The notes under the pieces were generated by a model. The model saw nothing but the letters and a program-made list of their open reading frames with translations. It made no database searches and was not told the origin of the DNA. Made by a program: the position numbers and the translations under genes. 64,000 nucleotides of DNA from Polyangiaceae bacterium (GTDB lineage Bacteria; Myxococcota_A; Polyangia; Polyangiales; Polyangiaceae), in contig JADLEQ010000043.1 of NCBI GenBank assembly GCA_020846005.1, positions 62,001 through 126,000 of the forward strand. The letters run 5' to 3'. Below are positions 8,095 through 17,141 of the stretch, in pieces (position 1 is the first letter of the stretch; each line of letters begins with the position of its first letter).

Positions 8095-9663
8095 TCACCG
8101 GGACGCCTCGAGCAGCGCGCTCGCCGCGCCGGCCGCGCGGGGCAGGTACTCGAGCGTCGCGACGTGGATGAAGTCGAGGATGAGCCGCGGGTAGCTCCCG
8201 AACACGACCAGGCAGGCGCCGAGCACCCAGAGCGCCCCCCACTCGGAGCGCCGCGCGTCCGTGAGGTGGTGGATCTCGTCTGAGCGCGGGCCCTCGCCGA
8301 AGAAGATGTCGCGGCCGACGCGCAGCACGTAAACCGCCGTCACCCACGCGCCGAGGACGCCCGCGAGCGCCCAGACGTAGTGCTGACTCTGCCACGCGCC
8401 GAGGAACACGAGGAACTCGGCGACGAAACCGGCGAGCCCCGGGAGCCCCAGCGACGACAGCCCGGCCAGCACGAAGAAGCTCGCGACCCACGGCATCTGC
8501 CGCGCGAACCCGCCCATGCTCGGCACCCAGCGCGTGTGCGCGCGGTCGTACACGAGCCCGACGAGCGCGAAGAAGAGACCCGTCATCATGCCGTGCGCGA
8601 ACATCTGGTAGATGGCGCCGTTCCAGCCGTCCACGGTCAGCGTCGCGGCGCCGAGCATCACCACGCCCATGTGGCTCACCGACGAGTACGCGATGACGTA
8701 CTTCAGGTCCCTCTGCGTGAGCGCGCAGATGGCGCCGTAGAGGACGTTGATCACCGCCACGCCGCCCACGGTCGGCGCCCAGTAGCTCGCGCCCTCCGGG
8801 AGGAGCAGCATCCCGACCCGGATCACCCCGAACGCGCCGAGCTTCATCAGGACGCCCGCGTGCAGCATCGAGACGGCGGTGGGCGCCGCGGCGTGGCCGT
8901 CCGGTGACCAAGTGTGGAACGGGAACACGCCCGCGAGCGACCCGAAGCCGAGCCACAGCAGCGGGAACGCCCAGAGCTGGAGCTCGCGAGGGAAGCGCGC
9001 GCGGGCGAGCGCCTGGAGGTCGAAGGTCGACCCGCCGGCCGCGGAGTAGAGCGCCAGGATCACCACCAGGATGGCCGCCGAGCCCACCAGGAGCATGAGC
9101 GTCAGCTTCATCGCGGCGTACTCGCGCCCGCCTACGTCGAAGCGCCGCCACACGAACGCGAACGGCCCCGCCGCCGGGACCTTCCCGCGGCTGCCCCAGA
9201 TGCCGATGAGCAGATACATCGGCAGCACGGCGATCTCGTAGAACAAGAAGAATACGAAGAGGTCCTGGCACACGAACACGCCGAACACGCCGGCGACCAG
9301 CACCAGCAGCAGGACGAAGAAGTCTCGCGGGCGGTCGGTGAGCGTCCACGAGGCCAGCACGCCCGTGACGATGATCACGCCGGTGAGCAGCAGCAGCGAC
9401 ACGCTCCAGCCGTCCACGGCGAGCGACAGGTCGATCCCCAGCGACGGGACGAGCGGGTATCGCTCGGCGCGCTGGAGCCCGCCTCGCGCGAGGTCGTACC
9501 CGAGCGCGACGTGGACGCTCCCGGCGAGCGACACCAGCGCGCCCACGAGGGAGATGGCCCGGATCGCCCCCGGGCGCGTCGGGCTCACGAAGAGCAGGGC
9601 GAGCGCGGCCAGGAACGGTGCGGCGACGATCACGCCGAGGAGGTGGCTCTCGAGGAAGGGCAT
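8095..9663 (-). CDS. nuoM: NADH-quinone oxidoreductase subunit M
   Basis: A 522-residue antiporter-like membrane subunit of complex I. It has about 14 transmembrane segments, a conserved helix-5 Glu region, FPFHTWSPDGHAAAPT and the LKYVIAYSSVSHMG motif, all typical of NuoM and its proton channel. It starts 3 bases after the nuoL stop, so translation is probably coupled. Length is normal and no key residue is visibly missing. Confidence 0.96.
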   Translation of the reverse strand: MPFLESHLLGVIVAAPFLAALALLFVSPTRPGAIRAISLVGALVSLAGSVHVALGYDLARGGLQRAERYPLVPSLGIDLSLAVDGWSVSLLLLTGVIIVTGVLASWTLTDRPRDFFVLLLVLVAGVFGVFVCQDLFVFFLFYEIAVLPMYLLIGIWGSRGKVPAAGPFAFVWRRFDVGGREYAAMKLTLMLLVGSAAILVVILALYSAAGGSTFDLQALARARFPRELQLWAFPLLWLGFGSLAGVFPFHTWSPDGHAAAPTAVSMLHAGVLMKLGAFGVIRVGMLLLPEGASYWAPTVGGVAVINVLYGAICALTQRDLKYVIAYSSVSHMGVVMLGAATLTVDGWNGAIYQMFAHGMMTGLFFALVGLVYDRAHTRWVPSMGGFARQMPWVASFFVLAGLSSLGLPGLAGFVAEFLVFLGAWQSQHYVWALAGVLGAWVTAVYVLRVGRDIFFGEGPRSDEIHHLTDARRSEWGALWVLGACLVVFGSYPRLILDFIHVATLEYLPRAAGAASALLEASR

Positions 9664-9666
9664 CCG

Positions 9667-11499
9667 TCACCGGCTCCAGAAGGCGCCGTACGCGCCCACG
9701 CCGAGCATCGCCGCCACGAGGACGTAGACGTAGTCCTGTGCGCGGCCCGTCTGCAGGCCGCGCAGGCGCGCCCCGAGCGCGAGCGTCGCGTAGCCGAGGC
9801 CGTTCATCAGGCCGTCGATCACGTAGCGATCGAACCAGGCGAAGATGCTCGACACCCCGCCGAGCACACCGTAGCCCCAAGCGAAGCGCGCGTTCACGGC
9901 TCCGGAGCGCGCGAGGCGGCCGATCGGCGCGAACGCAGCGCGCAACCGACCCCCCCCCTGCGGAGCGCCGAACATCCAGTACGCGAGCCCGAGGCCGGCG
10001 AGGGCGAGCCCGGTCGCGACCATCCCCACGGGGCTCAGGTGGAAGTGGACGGGCGCCGCATAGAGCCCCGAGAGCTTCGCGCCGAGCCAGCCCACGCCCG
10101 CCGCCGGCACCGCCAACACGACGAGCGGCGCGAGCAGGCTCACGCCCCCCTCGTGCGCGTGCTCCGCGTGCGCGGAGGGCCGGCCGAAGAGCGCGACCAG
10201 CGTGACGCGCCCCATGTAGAAGGCGGTGAGGAACGCGGCGACCAACAGCGCGCCGAGCGGCGCCCACAGCCCGCGCTCGAGCACGTGCTCGAGGATGAGA
10301 TCCTTGGAGAAGAACCCCGCCAGGCCGGGGACGCCCGCGAGCGCGAGCGCTCCGACGAGGAAGGCGACCGAGGTGACCCGCATGCGGCTCCAGAGCCCCC
10401 CCATGTGGGAGAGCTCGTTCGAGTGGACACCGTGGATGATCGAGCCGGCGGCCAGGAACAGCAGCGCCTTGAAGCACGCGTGGGTCGTCAGGTGGAAGAA
10501 GCCACCCACCTGGCTCCCGGCGCCGAGCGCCGCCACCATGTACCCGAGCTGCGAGCAGGTGGAGTAGGCGAGCACCTTCTTGATGTCCGTCTGCACCACC
10601 GCGATGACGGCGGCGAAGAGCGCGGTGAACGCGCCGACATAGGCCATCACGAGCCCGGTCGTCGGCGCCTGCTCGAAGAGCGGGAACGCGCGGACGACGA
10701 GGAACACGCCGGCCGCGACCATCGTCGCGGCGTGGAGCAGCGCGGACACCGGCGTCGGGCCCTCCATGGCGTCTGGCAGCCAGACGTGGAGGGGGAACTG
10801 CGCGGACTTCCCCATCACCGCGAAGAAGAGCAGCAACGTGACCGCGCCCGCCGCGCTCGTCGTGACCGTCCAGTCGAAGCTCCCGGTGTCCACGAACAGC
10901 ACCAGCAGCGCGAGGATGAGGCCCATGTCGGCGAGCTTCGTCATCCAGAACGCCTTCATCGCCGCGCGCGCGGCCGAGGGCTTGCTCCACCAGTACCCGA
11001 TGAGGAGGTAGCTCACGAGCCCGACCAGCTCCCACCCGAGGAAGAGCTGCAGCAGGTTCGGGGCGACGACCAGGCTGTTCATCGAGAACAGGAACAACGA
11101 CTGCCAGGTGAAGTAGCGGCCGAAGTCGGGCTTCGGCTCCCCGGCCATGTACCCGAGCGAGAAGATCTGCACGCACGCCGCCACCGCGGTGACGACGACC
11201 AGCATCGTCGCGGAGATGCCGTCGATCTGGACGCCGAGCTCGATGACGGCGCGGGCGTGCGCGCCGCCGCCGAGGCCCGCGTGCGGGAGCCACCGCACCG
11301 TCTCCCGCACGGGCGTCGCCGCGCCGCTCCAGCGCTCGAGGAGTAACGTCACCGCGCCGCCGAACGCGATCAGCGCCGTGGCCACCGAGAAGAGACCCGC
11401 CGCGAGGCCCGCCCGACGGAGCGGAGAGACCAACACGAGCACGAGCGCCGCCGCGAGCGGCAAGAACGTGCACAGCAGGGCCGTGTAGAGGGGCGACAT
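9667..11499 (-). CDS. nuoL: NADH-quinone oxidoreductase subunit L
   Basis: A 610-residue distal proton-pumping subunit of complex I, with about 16 transmembrane segments. It carries the NuoL signatures GKSAQFPLHVWLPDAMEGPTPV and VLAYSTCSQLGYM, and ends in a hydrophobic segment consistent with the long lateral-helix region. The family is usually 600-650 residues, so this is complete. It sits between nuoK (4 bases away) and nuoM (3 bases away). Confidence 0.97.
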   Translation of the reverse strand: MSPLYTALLCTFLPLAAALVLVLVSPLRRAGLAAGLFSVATALIAFGGAVTLLLERWSGAATPVRETVRWLPHAGLGGGAHARAVIELGVQIDGISATMLVVVTAVAACVQIFSLGYMAGEPKPDFGRYFTWQSLFLFSMNSLVVAPNLLQLFLGWELVGLVSYLLIGYWWSKPSAARAAMKAFWMTKLADMGLILALLVLFVDTGSFDWTVTTSAAGAVTLLLFFAVMGKSAQFPLHVWLPDAMEGPTPVSALLHAATMVAAGVFLVVRAFPLFEQAPTTGLVMAYVGAFTALFAAVIAVVQTDIKKVLAYSTCSQLGYMVAALGAGSQVGGFFHLTTHACFKALLFLAAGSIIHGVHSNELSHMGGLWSRMRVTSVAFLVGALALAGVPGLAGFFSKDLILEHVLERGLWAPLGALLVAAFLTAFYMGRVTLVALFGRPSAHAEHAHEGGVSLLAPLVVLAVPAAGVGWLGAKLSGLYAAPVHFHLSPVGMVATGLALAGLGLAYWMFGAPQGGGRLRAAFAPIGRLARSGAVNARFAWGYGVLGGVSSIFAWFDRYVIDGLMNGLGYATLALGARLRGLQTGRAQDYVYVLVAAMLGVGAYGAFWSR

Positions 11500-11503
11500 C
11501 CGG

Positions 11504-11806
11504 CTAGTCCTTCAGCTCGCTCGCCAGCTCGATCCGCACGTCGCCCTTCGCGCGAAACAGGAGGAGCACGAGCGCGAGCCCGACGACGACCTCCGCCACC
11601 GTCAACGCTATCGAGAACAGCGCGAACACCTGCCCCGTGGGCCCCGCATGGTGCCGGGAGAAGGCCACGAGGTTCAGGTTCACGGCGTTCGCCATCAGCT
11701 CGACGGACGCGAGCACCCCGATCGCGTTGCGCCGCGTGACGACGCCGAACACGCCAAGCGAGAACAGCGCCGCGGCGAGCAAGAGGTAGCCGGTGAGCCC
11801 CATCAC
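11504..11806 (-). CDS. nuoK: NADH-quinone oxidoreductase subunit K
   Basis: A 100-residue, three-helix membrane subunit of complex I, the usual NuoK length. It contains the conserved intramembrane Glu motif (SVELMANAVNLNL) and a second acidic helix (LTVAEVVVGLALVL) used in proton transfer. The start can be GTG at 11806, giving a GTGA overlap with the nuoJ stop, or ATG at 11803, giving a TGATG overlap. Either way it is translationally coupled to nuoJ. Confidence 0.96.
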   Translation of the reverse strand: MMGLTGYLLLAAALFSLGVFGVVTRRNAIGVLASVELMANAVNLNLVAFSRHHAGPTGQVFALFSIALTVAEVVVGLALVLLLFRAKGDVRIELASELKD

Positions 11807-12390
11807 TCCGCCTCCGGCGCCCCGAGGCGCACCGCGCCACCCGCCGCACGGGGCGCCCGCGGACGGATCGCAGGGCCGCGCTCCTCACGGGGATCGCCGG
11901 CGTCGCGCCGCCGCGCGATCACCACCGCGCCGATGACCGCTGAGAGCAGCAGCAGCGAGAGCGCCTCGAACGCGAGGACGTGCTCGGTGAGGAACGACGC
12001 TCCGAGCGCCTCGGTCGTCGGGGCCGTGACGCGGGCCTCGGGTAGCGGCGTGCGCAGGATCGACGCCGAGACGAGCGCCATCACCGCGGCCGCCAGCACC
12101 CCGCCGGCGAACCCGCGGTGCAGCGGGCTCCGCACGTCGACGAAGCCCGTGTCTCGGGTCGTGAGCATGACCCCAAAGAGCATCAGCGTGAGCACGCCGC
12201 CCGTGTAGAGAAGGACCTGGACGGCCGCCAGGAAGGTCGCCTCCAGCATCACGAACGCCACCGCGGTGTTGGCCAGCGTGACCGCGAGCCAGAGCACCGT
12301 GTGGACGAGGTTGCGCGACGTCACCACCTGGCGACCCGCGCCGAGGATCGCCAGCGCGACCACCCAGAAGCCGACCTGTTCGCCGCTCAT
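11803..12390 (-). CDS. nuoJ: NADH-quinone oxidoreductase subunit J
   Basis: A 195-residue membrane subunit of complex I with five predicted helices, including the conserved LLYTGGVLTLMLFGVMLT region on helix 3 (the pi-bulge region in structures). The C-terminal ~30 residues are Arg/Pro/Ala-rich and poorly conserved. The ATG at 12390 overlaps the nuoI stop as ATGA; the frame is open much further upstream, but the hydrophobic protein begins here. It lies between nuoI and nuoK as in most nuo operons. Confidence 0.95.
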   Translation of the reverse strand: MSGEQVGFWVVALAILGAGRQVVTSRNLVHTVLWLAVTLANTAVAFVMLEATFLAAVQVLLYTGGVLTLMLFGVMLTTRDTGFVDVRSPLHRGFAGGVLAAAVMALVSASILRTPLPEARVTAPTTEALGASFLTEHVLAFEALSLLLLSAVIGAVVIARRRDAGDPREERGPAIRPRAPRAAGGAVRLGAPEAE

Positions 12391-12962
12391 GCCGCGGGCT
12401 CCTTCCCGGGAGGCTCGGCGGACGCCGCCGGTACCGGCACGGGGGCGTGGGCCGGGCGCTGGGCGGGCGCGGGCGCCTCCGCGGGCTTCTGGTGCTCCCC
12501 CAGGACCGAGGCGCTCGACCACGCGAGCCGCTCCTTCGACTCGCCGTTCCGGTAGAGCTTCTCCATCGTCAGCACTAGATCTCCGCGGTCGAACCCGGGG
12601 CCCTCCTGCTCCTGGACCATCACGATGGCGTCCGTCGGGCACACCTGGACGCACAGCTCGCACACGATGCACGCCTGCAGGTTCAGCGTGAAGTCGGTCG
12701 CGTAGGCGCGCGGCTTCCCGGTGACGGGCGACGGCTTCTTCGACGCCACCACGGCGATCACCTCGGAGGGGCAGACCTTCTCGCACTTCTTGCAGCCGAT
12801 GCAGTTCTCGTCGCCCTGTGCGTCCTTGGTGAGCGCGAAGCTCGCCCGGAGCCGCGGGGCGCGCGGCCGCTTCGCCTTTGGGTACTCGACGGTCGAAGGC
12901 GTGGCGAGACCTTGGCGGAGCGTCGCGAGGAGCGACTGGAAGGTGGCGAAGACGTAGCCCAT
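12387..12962 (-). CDS. nuoI: NADH-quinone oxidoreductase subunit I (2x[4Fe-4S])
   Basis: A 191-residue peripheral subunit of the quinone-reducing module. It has two complete ferredoxin-type motifs, CIGCKKCEKVCP and CIVCELCVQVCP, binding the two [4Fe-4S] clusters (N6a and N6b) that pass electrons to NuoB. A Pro/Ala-rich C-terminal extension of about 40 residues is poorly conserved. It begins 3 bases after the nuoH stop. With no nuoG, nuoF or nuoE here, NuoI would be the outermost Fe-S subunit encoded by this operon. Confidence 0.97.
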   Translation of the reverse strand: MGYVFATFQSLLATLRQGLATPSTVEYPKAKRPRAPRLRASFALTKDAQGDENCIGCKKCEKVCPSEVIAVVASKKPSPVTGKPRAYATDFTLNLQACIVCELCVQVCPTDAIVMVQEQEGPGFDRGDLVLTMEKLYRNGESKERLAWSSASVLGEHQKPAEAPAPAQRPAHAPVPVPAASAEPPGKEPAA

Positions 12963-12965
12963 GGA

Positions 12966-13940
12966 TCAGGTGGCGAGCGTCACCCAGGTGCCGGCACCGA
13001 GCAGCAGCAGGAGCGTGAGGGGGACGAGCAGCTTCCAGCAGAGGGACATGAGCTGATCCGAGCGGAGGCGGAGCAGCGACCACCGCAGCCAGGTGATGAG
13101 GAGGAAGAGCGCGCCCGTCTTCAGCACCATCCAGACGGCCGGCGGGAGCACTGGGCCGTCCCACCCGCCCAGGAAGAGCGTCGCGGCGATCGCGCTCGCC
13201 AGGAGGGAGTGCGCGTACTCGGCCGCCGCGAACAGGCTCCACTGGATCGCCGTGTACTCGGTGGTCGGCCCCGCGACGAGCTCGGACTCCGCCTCGGGGA
13301 TGTCGAACGGGATGCGGTTGCCCTCGGCGAGCGCCGTCAGGAGGAACACCAGGAAGGCGACGAACCCGACGCCCGGCGCCGAGACGACGAACCACCCGTG
13401 CTCCGCTTGGTGCCGCACGACGCCGCCCATGCTGAGCGTCCCGGCGAGGACGACCGGCACCAGGGCGGAGAGCACCATCGGGATCTCGTACGAAATCCCC
13501 TGCGCGACCATGCGCATGCCACCGAGCAGCGAGTACTTGTTGTTCGACGCCCACCCGGCGATCCAGATCGGGAACGACAGCAGGCCGGACAGCGCGAGCG
13601 CGTACAGGACGCCGATGTCCACGTCGGAGGCGAGCAGCCCGGGCGAGAAGGGGATCACCGCGGCGGTGCCGAGCGCGAGCGCGAGGGTGAGGGGCGGGGC
13701 GAGCCAGAACAACAGCGCGTCGGCGTCCCGCGGGACGATCGACTCCTTCTGCATGGACTTCACCGCGTCGGCGAGCGGCTGGAGGAGGCCGAATGGGCCG
13801 ACCATCGTGGGCCCCAGGCGGCTCTGGATGCGACCCGCGATCTTGCGCTCGAGCCACGTGATCCAGGCGACGGCCGTCATCAGCGCCGTTACGACGGCGG
13901 CGCCCTCGAGCAGGGCGCGCAGCCAGGGGTCGTTCGTCAC
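12966..13940 (-). CDS. nuoH: NADH-quinone oxidoreductase subunit H
   Basis: A 324-residue membrane subunit joining the peripheral arm, with about eight helices. The motifs TWLERKIAGRIQSRLGP and DIPEAESELVAG, with its acidic quinone-channel residues, are present. The start is GTG at 13940, whose GTGA overlaps the nuoD stop; the frame extends upstream through nuoD, but homology begins here. Length is typical. Confidence 0.97.
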   Translation of the reverse strand: MTNDPWLRALLEGAAVVTALMTAVAWITWLERKIAGRIQSRLGPTMVGPFGLLQPLADAVKSMQKESIVPRDADALLFWLAPPLTLALALGTAAVIPFSPGLLASDVDIGVLYALALSGLLSFPIWIAGWASNNKYSLLGGMRMVAQGISYEIPMVLSALVPVVLAGTLSMGGVVRHQAEHGWFVVSAPGVGFVAFLVFLLTALAEGNRIPFDIPEAESELVAGPTTEYTAIQWSLFAAAEYAHSLLASAIAATLFLGGWDGPVLPPAVWMVLKTGALFLLITWLRWSLLRLRSDQLMSLCWKLLVPLTLLLLLGAGTWVTLAT

Positions 13941-15148
13941 CGGTCCACCTCGCCCATGATGGGGTCGAGCGAGCCCAGGATGGCGATGGCGTCGCTCAAC
14001 GTGTGGCCCGGGAGGACGTACGGGATCGCGGCGACCGCGTGGAGGCTCGGCGGGCGGAGCTTCATCCGGTAAGGGCTCGTCGCCTTGCGAGCGTCGGCGA
14101 TCACCCACGTCCCGAGCTCGCCGCGTGGGGACTCGATGCCGACATACACCTGCCCGGTGGTCGCCTTGAACTGGGAGACGACGCCGAGCGGCTTGGTGGA
14201 CGACAGGGGACCCGCGGGCAGATCGTCGAGCAGCAGCCGGACGAGCCGCAAGCTCTCGCGGATCTCGTCGACCCGCACCTTGTACCGCGACCAACAGTCG
14301 CCGCCCGAGTCGGTCGCGACGCGGACCTCGAGGAGATCGTAGACATGGTAGGGCGCGTCGCGGCGAAGATCGTGGTCGACGCCGGACGCTCTCAGGTTGG
14401 GGCCGCTGAGCCCGAGCTCGAGCGCCAGGCCGGCGTCGATCGTCCCGACGCCGCGCGTTCGATCGGCAAAGATGGGGTGTTCGAGCATCGCGAGGTAGGC
14501 GTCGAACCGCGCCTCGATCGTCGCCAGCGCCGCGCGCACGAGCTCGGGCCAGCCGGGTGGCACGTCGTGGCGGTTCCCGCCGATGCAGTGGGTGTTGTAG
14601 TGGAACCGGCAGCCCGTGAGCTCCTCGAAGAGATCGAGGATCAGCTCCCGCTCGCGGAAGCAGTACATGAACACGCTCGTGCCGCCGCCGAGCGCGCCGC
14701 CGAGGTCGATGGCGAAGGTCCCGAGCGCGAGCAGGTGGGAAGCGATCCGCTGCAACTCCGCCAAGAGCGTTCGCAGCCAACGCGCGCGGATCGGCACCTC
14801 GACGCCCATCAGCCGCTCGAACGCCATGCACGCCGCCTGCTCGTTGAGCATCGGCGCGACGTAGTCGTTCTTGTCGAGGATGGGGACGACGTTGGAGTAC
14901 GAGAGCTTCTCGCAGAGCTTCTCCACGCCCCGGTGCAGGTAGCCGGCGTGGGGTACCGCCTTCACGATCGTCTCGCCGTCCAGGTAGAGGACGACCCGGA
15001 ACACGCCGTGCGTCGACGGGTGCTGCGGGCCGAGCGAGAGCGTCATGAGGTCGGCGTCCGCCTCGTAGCGCTCGAGGTCGAGGTGCGGATCCGGCACGGG
15101 CGCGCGGGTCCGCGGCCCCGCGCCGGTCGAGGCGACGCTCCCGCTCAC
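13937..15148 (-). CDS. nuoD: NADH-quinone oxidoreductase subunit D
   Basis: A 403-residue, 49-kDa-type subunit that forms the quinone-binding site with NuoB. It shows [10 protein letters not shown] near the N-terminus (the quinone-site His loop), a [12 protein letters not shown] stretch and SGPNLRASG. It is evolved from [NiFe]-hydrogenase large subunits, and the hydrogenase cysteine pairs are absent, as expected. The start is GTG at 15148 with a GTGA overlap to nuoC, not the upstream in-frame codons. NuoC and NuoD are separate proteins here, not fused. Confidence 0.97.
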   Translation of the reverse strand: MSGSVASTGAGPRTRAPVPDPHLDLERYEADADLMTLSLGPQHPSTHGVFRVVLYLDGETIVKAVPHAGYLHRGVEKLCEKLSYSNVVPILDKNDYVAPMLNEQAACMAFERLMGVEVPIRARWLRTLLAELQRIASHLLALGTFAIDLGGALGGGTSVFMYCFRERELILDLFEELTGCRFHYNTHCIGGNRHDVPPGWPELVRAALATIEARFDAYLAMLEHPIFADRTRGVGTIDAGLALELGLSGPNLRASGVDHDLRRDAPYHVYDLLEVRVATDSGGDCWSRYKVRVDEIRESLRLVRLLLDDLPAGPLSSTKPLGVVSQFKATTGQVYVGIESPRGELGTWVIADARKATSPYRMKLRPPSLHAVAAIPYVLPGHTLSDAIAILGSLDPIMGEVDR

Positions 15149-15777
15149 CGCCACGGCACGCACCTCGTGTCGATGGCGTAGTCCTTGCGCAGTGGATGCC
15201 CCTCCCACTCCTCCGGCAGCAGGAGGCGTCGGAGATCGGGGTGGCCCGCGAAGCGCACCCCTACCAGATCGAACTGCTCGCGTTCCTGCCAGTCGGCGCC
15301 GGCGAAGAGCGGCGCGAGCGAAGCGATCGACTCGCCGGTCGCGAGCTGGACGCGCCAGCTCGCGACGTGCGACCCGGGCCCGACCGACCGGAGCGCGGTC
15401 GCGACCTCGAAGCGCTCCGGCTCCTCGCCCGCCTTGGAGCGCGTCGCCGGCCAGTGGCTGGCGACCACCGTCACGTACTGCTCCCAGCCCGCCTCCTGCA
15501 GCGCTTGCGCGAGCTCGCGGTGGCGAGCTGCCGGGACCAGCGGGCCGCCGGCGGCGTCGTCCGTCGCCAGACCGAAGCGCTCCTCGAGCAGCCGCGCCCA
15601 CGCGCGGGCGCGCTCGGCCCGGTGGCGGCCGCACTCCTCGCGGTGGCTCCCCGCGCCGGGGTTGCGCGTCGCCAGCGCGGCGAGCGCCTCGGCCTCGGGG
15701 CAGCCCGCCAGGACGGCCGCTGCGCCGACGAGCGCGGTGGAGCCGTCCGTCGGCCGCTGGGCTTCGCCGTCGCTCAC
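15145..15777 (-). CDS. nuoC: NADH-quinone oxidoreductase subunit C
   Basis: A 210-residue, 30-kDa-type subunit. The C-terminal half carries the family signature [19 protein letters not shown] followed by [12 protein letters not shown]. The N-terminal ~75 residues are Ala/Arg-rich and not recognisably conserved. The start is GTG at 15777, giving a GTGA overlap with the nuoB stop. It acts as a structural subunit of the Q module alongside NuoD. Confidence 0.95.
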   Translation of the reverse strand: MSDGEAQRPTDGSTALVGAAAVLAGCPEAEALAALATRNPGAGSHREECGRHRAERARAWARLLEERFGLATDDAAGGPLVPAARHRELAQALQEAGWEQYVTVVASHWPATRSKAGEEPERFEVATALRSVGPGSHVASWRVQLATGESIASLAPLFAGADWQEREQFDLVGVRFAGHPDLRRLLLPEEWEGHPLRKDYAIDTRCVPWR

Positions 15778-16613
15778 GGCTTCTCACCGCGGGAGGCGGA
15801 CGTCGCGGCGCTCTCGCTCGCCGGAGCGACCGGCGCGCGGCCTGGGCGGGGCGCCGCGGCGTCCGCGGGCAGCTCGACGCCCGGGGGCAGCGGGAATTCC
15901 CGCACGCGCAGCGCCTGCGCCGACGCGAGCTGCGCGGCGGTGATCGGGTCGGCGGGCGCGGCCGCCAGGCGGCGGCGGAGCTGGCCGATCGCCGGGTAGA
16001 TCATGCGCTCCTCCGTCTCCGGGCGGTCGTCGCGTGGCACCGGGCGCCCCTCACGCTGGAGCCGCACCTTCTGCTGGAGGCGCAGCAGACCCTCCATCAC
16101 CTGCTCGGGGTTCGGCGGACACCCCGGGATGTACACGTCGACCGGGATGGCGGTGTCGATGCCCGGGATCACGCTGTACACGTCGCGGTAGAAGTCACCG
16201 GAGATCGCGCAGGAGCCCATCGCCACGCACCACTTGGGCTCCGGCATCTGGTCCCACAGCCGCTTCACGCGGGGCGCCATCTTCACCGTGATCGTGCCGG
16301 CGACGAGCATCACGTCGCACTGGCGCGGCGTCCCGCGCAGGATCGCGCCCATCCGGTCGAGGTCGACGCGGCTGGCCGCTGCCGCCATGAACTCGATGCC
16401 GCAGCAGCTCGTCGCCATCGGGAAGATCCACAGCGAATTCACCGCGCCCCAGGTGAGGAGCTGGTCGAGGCCGGCGACCGCCACGTCGAGGCCCGGTACG
16501 CTCAGCAGGCGCTCGTAGAGCGGGTGCTCGTAGGGGCGCGCGGACTCGTCGACGCGACCGCGTTCGGCCGGCGGCGGGGCGTCCTCGCCGGGGTCGCCGC
16601 TGCTCACTGCCAT
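15774..16613 (-). CDS. nuoB: NADH-quinone oxidoreductase subunit B
   Basis: A 279-residue PSST-type subunit binding cluster N2. The ligand cysteines lie in SCCGIEFM, in WCVAMGSCA and in [10 protein letters not shown]. About 60 residues of Pro/Ala-rich extension follow the conserved core, making it longer than the usual ~160-220 residues. The ATG at 16613 overlaps nuoA by 10 bases. An alternative GTG at 16607 would give the GTGA overlap seen at neighbouring junctions, so the true start may be two codons later. Confidence 0.97.
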   Translation of the reverse strand: MAVSSGDPGEDAPPPAERGRVDESARPYEHPLYERLLSVPGLDVAVAGLDQLLTWGAVNSLWIFPMATSCCGIEFMAAAASRVDLDRMGAILRGTPRQCDVMLVAGTITVKMAPRVKRLWDQMPEPKWCVAMGSCAISGDFYRDVYSVIPGIDTAIPVDVYIPGCPPNPEQVMEGLLRLQQKVRLQREGRPVPRDDRPETEERMIYPAIGQLRRRLAAAPADPITAAQLASAQALRVREFPLPPGVELPADAAAPRPGRAPVAPASESAATSASRGEKP

Positions 16614-16963
16614 CGGAGCGCGCCCTTCCGCCACGCGTACACCCACCCGAGTAGAAGCACGGCGACGAAGACGACCATCTCGACGACGGCATACCCGCCG
16701 AGCGCCCGGGTCGCGAGCGCCCACGGCGCCAGGAAGACGGTCTCGACGTCGAACAGCACGAACACCAGCGCCACCAGGTAGTACCGCGGGTGGAAGCGGA
16801 TCCACGCCTTGCCTGCCGGCTCCTCGCCACACTCGTAGGTCGCCGCTCGCGTCGGCGGGACGTGCCGTGCCCTCACCCGCAGGACCCGCGCCGCCCCCAG
16901 CATCACCACGCCCACGGACGACGCGATGGCGAGGTACACGAGGACGGGGATCCAGCTCTGCAT
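16604..16963 (-). CDS. nuoA: NADH-quinone oxidoreductase subunit A
   Basis: A 119-residue, three-helix membrane subunit and first gene of the operon. It contains YECGEEPAGKAW, with the conserved Cys loop, and the FVLFDVETVFL motif. The ATG at 16963 is chosen because ggagag lies 4 bases upstream and the first helix begins directly after it. An in-frame extension to a TTG at 17053 would add a Pro-rich stretch that does not look real. The operon promoter should lie in 16964-17141; I could not pick a convincing -35/-10 pair. Confidence 0.95.
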   Translation of the reverse strand: MQSWIPVLVYLAIASSVGVVMLGAARVLRVRARHVPPTRAATYECGEEPAGKAWIRFHPRYYLVALVFVLFDVETVFLAPWALATRALGGYAVVEMVVFVAVLLLGWVYAWRKGALRWQ

Positions 16964-17141
16964 CGGCTCTCCGGCGGTGGTCGCCGGCGGGGTGGGCGGC
17001 GGGCCACACGCGAGGGCACCAGGGTGGGCCGGCGGGGGCGCAGTCTGACACAATTCCTCGCGGCCTAGCAGGGCCTGCGCTCGCTTCTGCTGCGGAACCC
17101 GACGGCGCCGAGCGCGCTACGATGATGCCGGAATCCTGCTG

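Noticed and set aside
8914-11346. Long plus-strand open frame (about 810 codons) opposite nuoM/nuoL
   Set aside because: It is antisense to clearly conserved membrane proteins and is rich in Arg/Glu/His/Asp, the usual shadow of a GC-rich hydrophobic gene.
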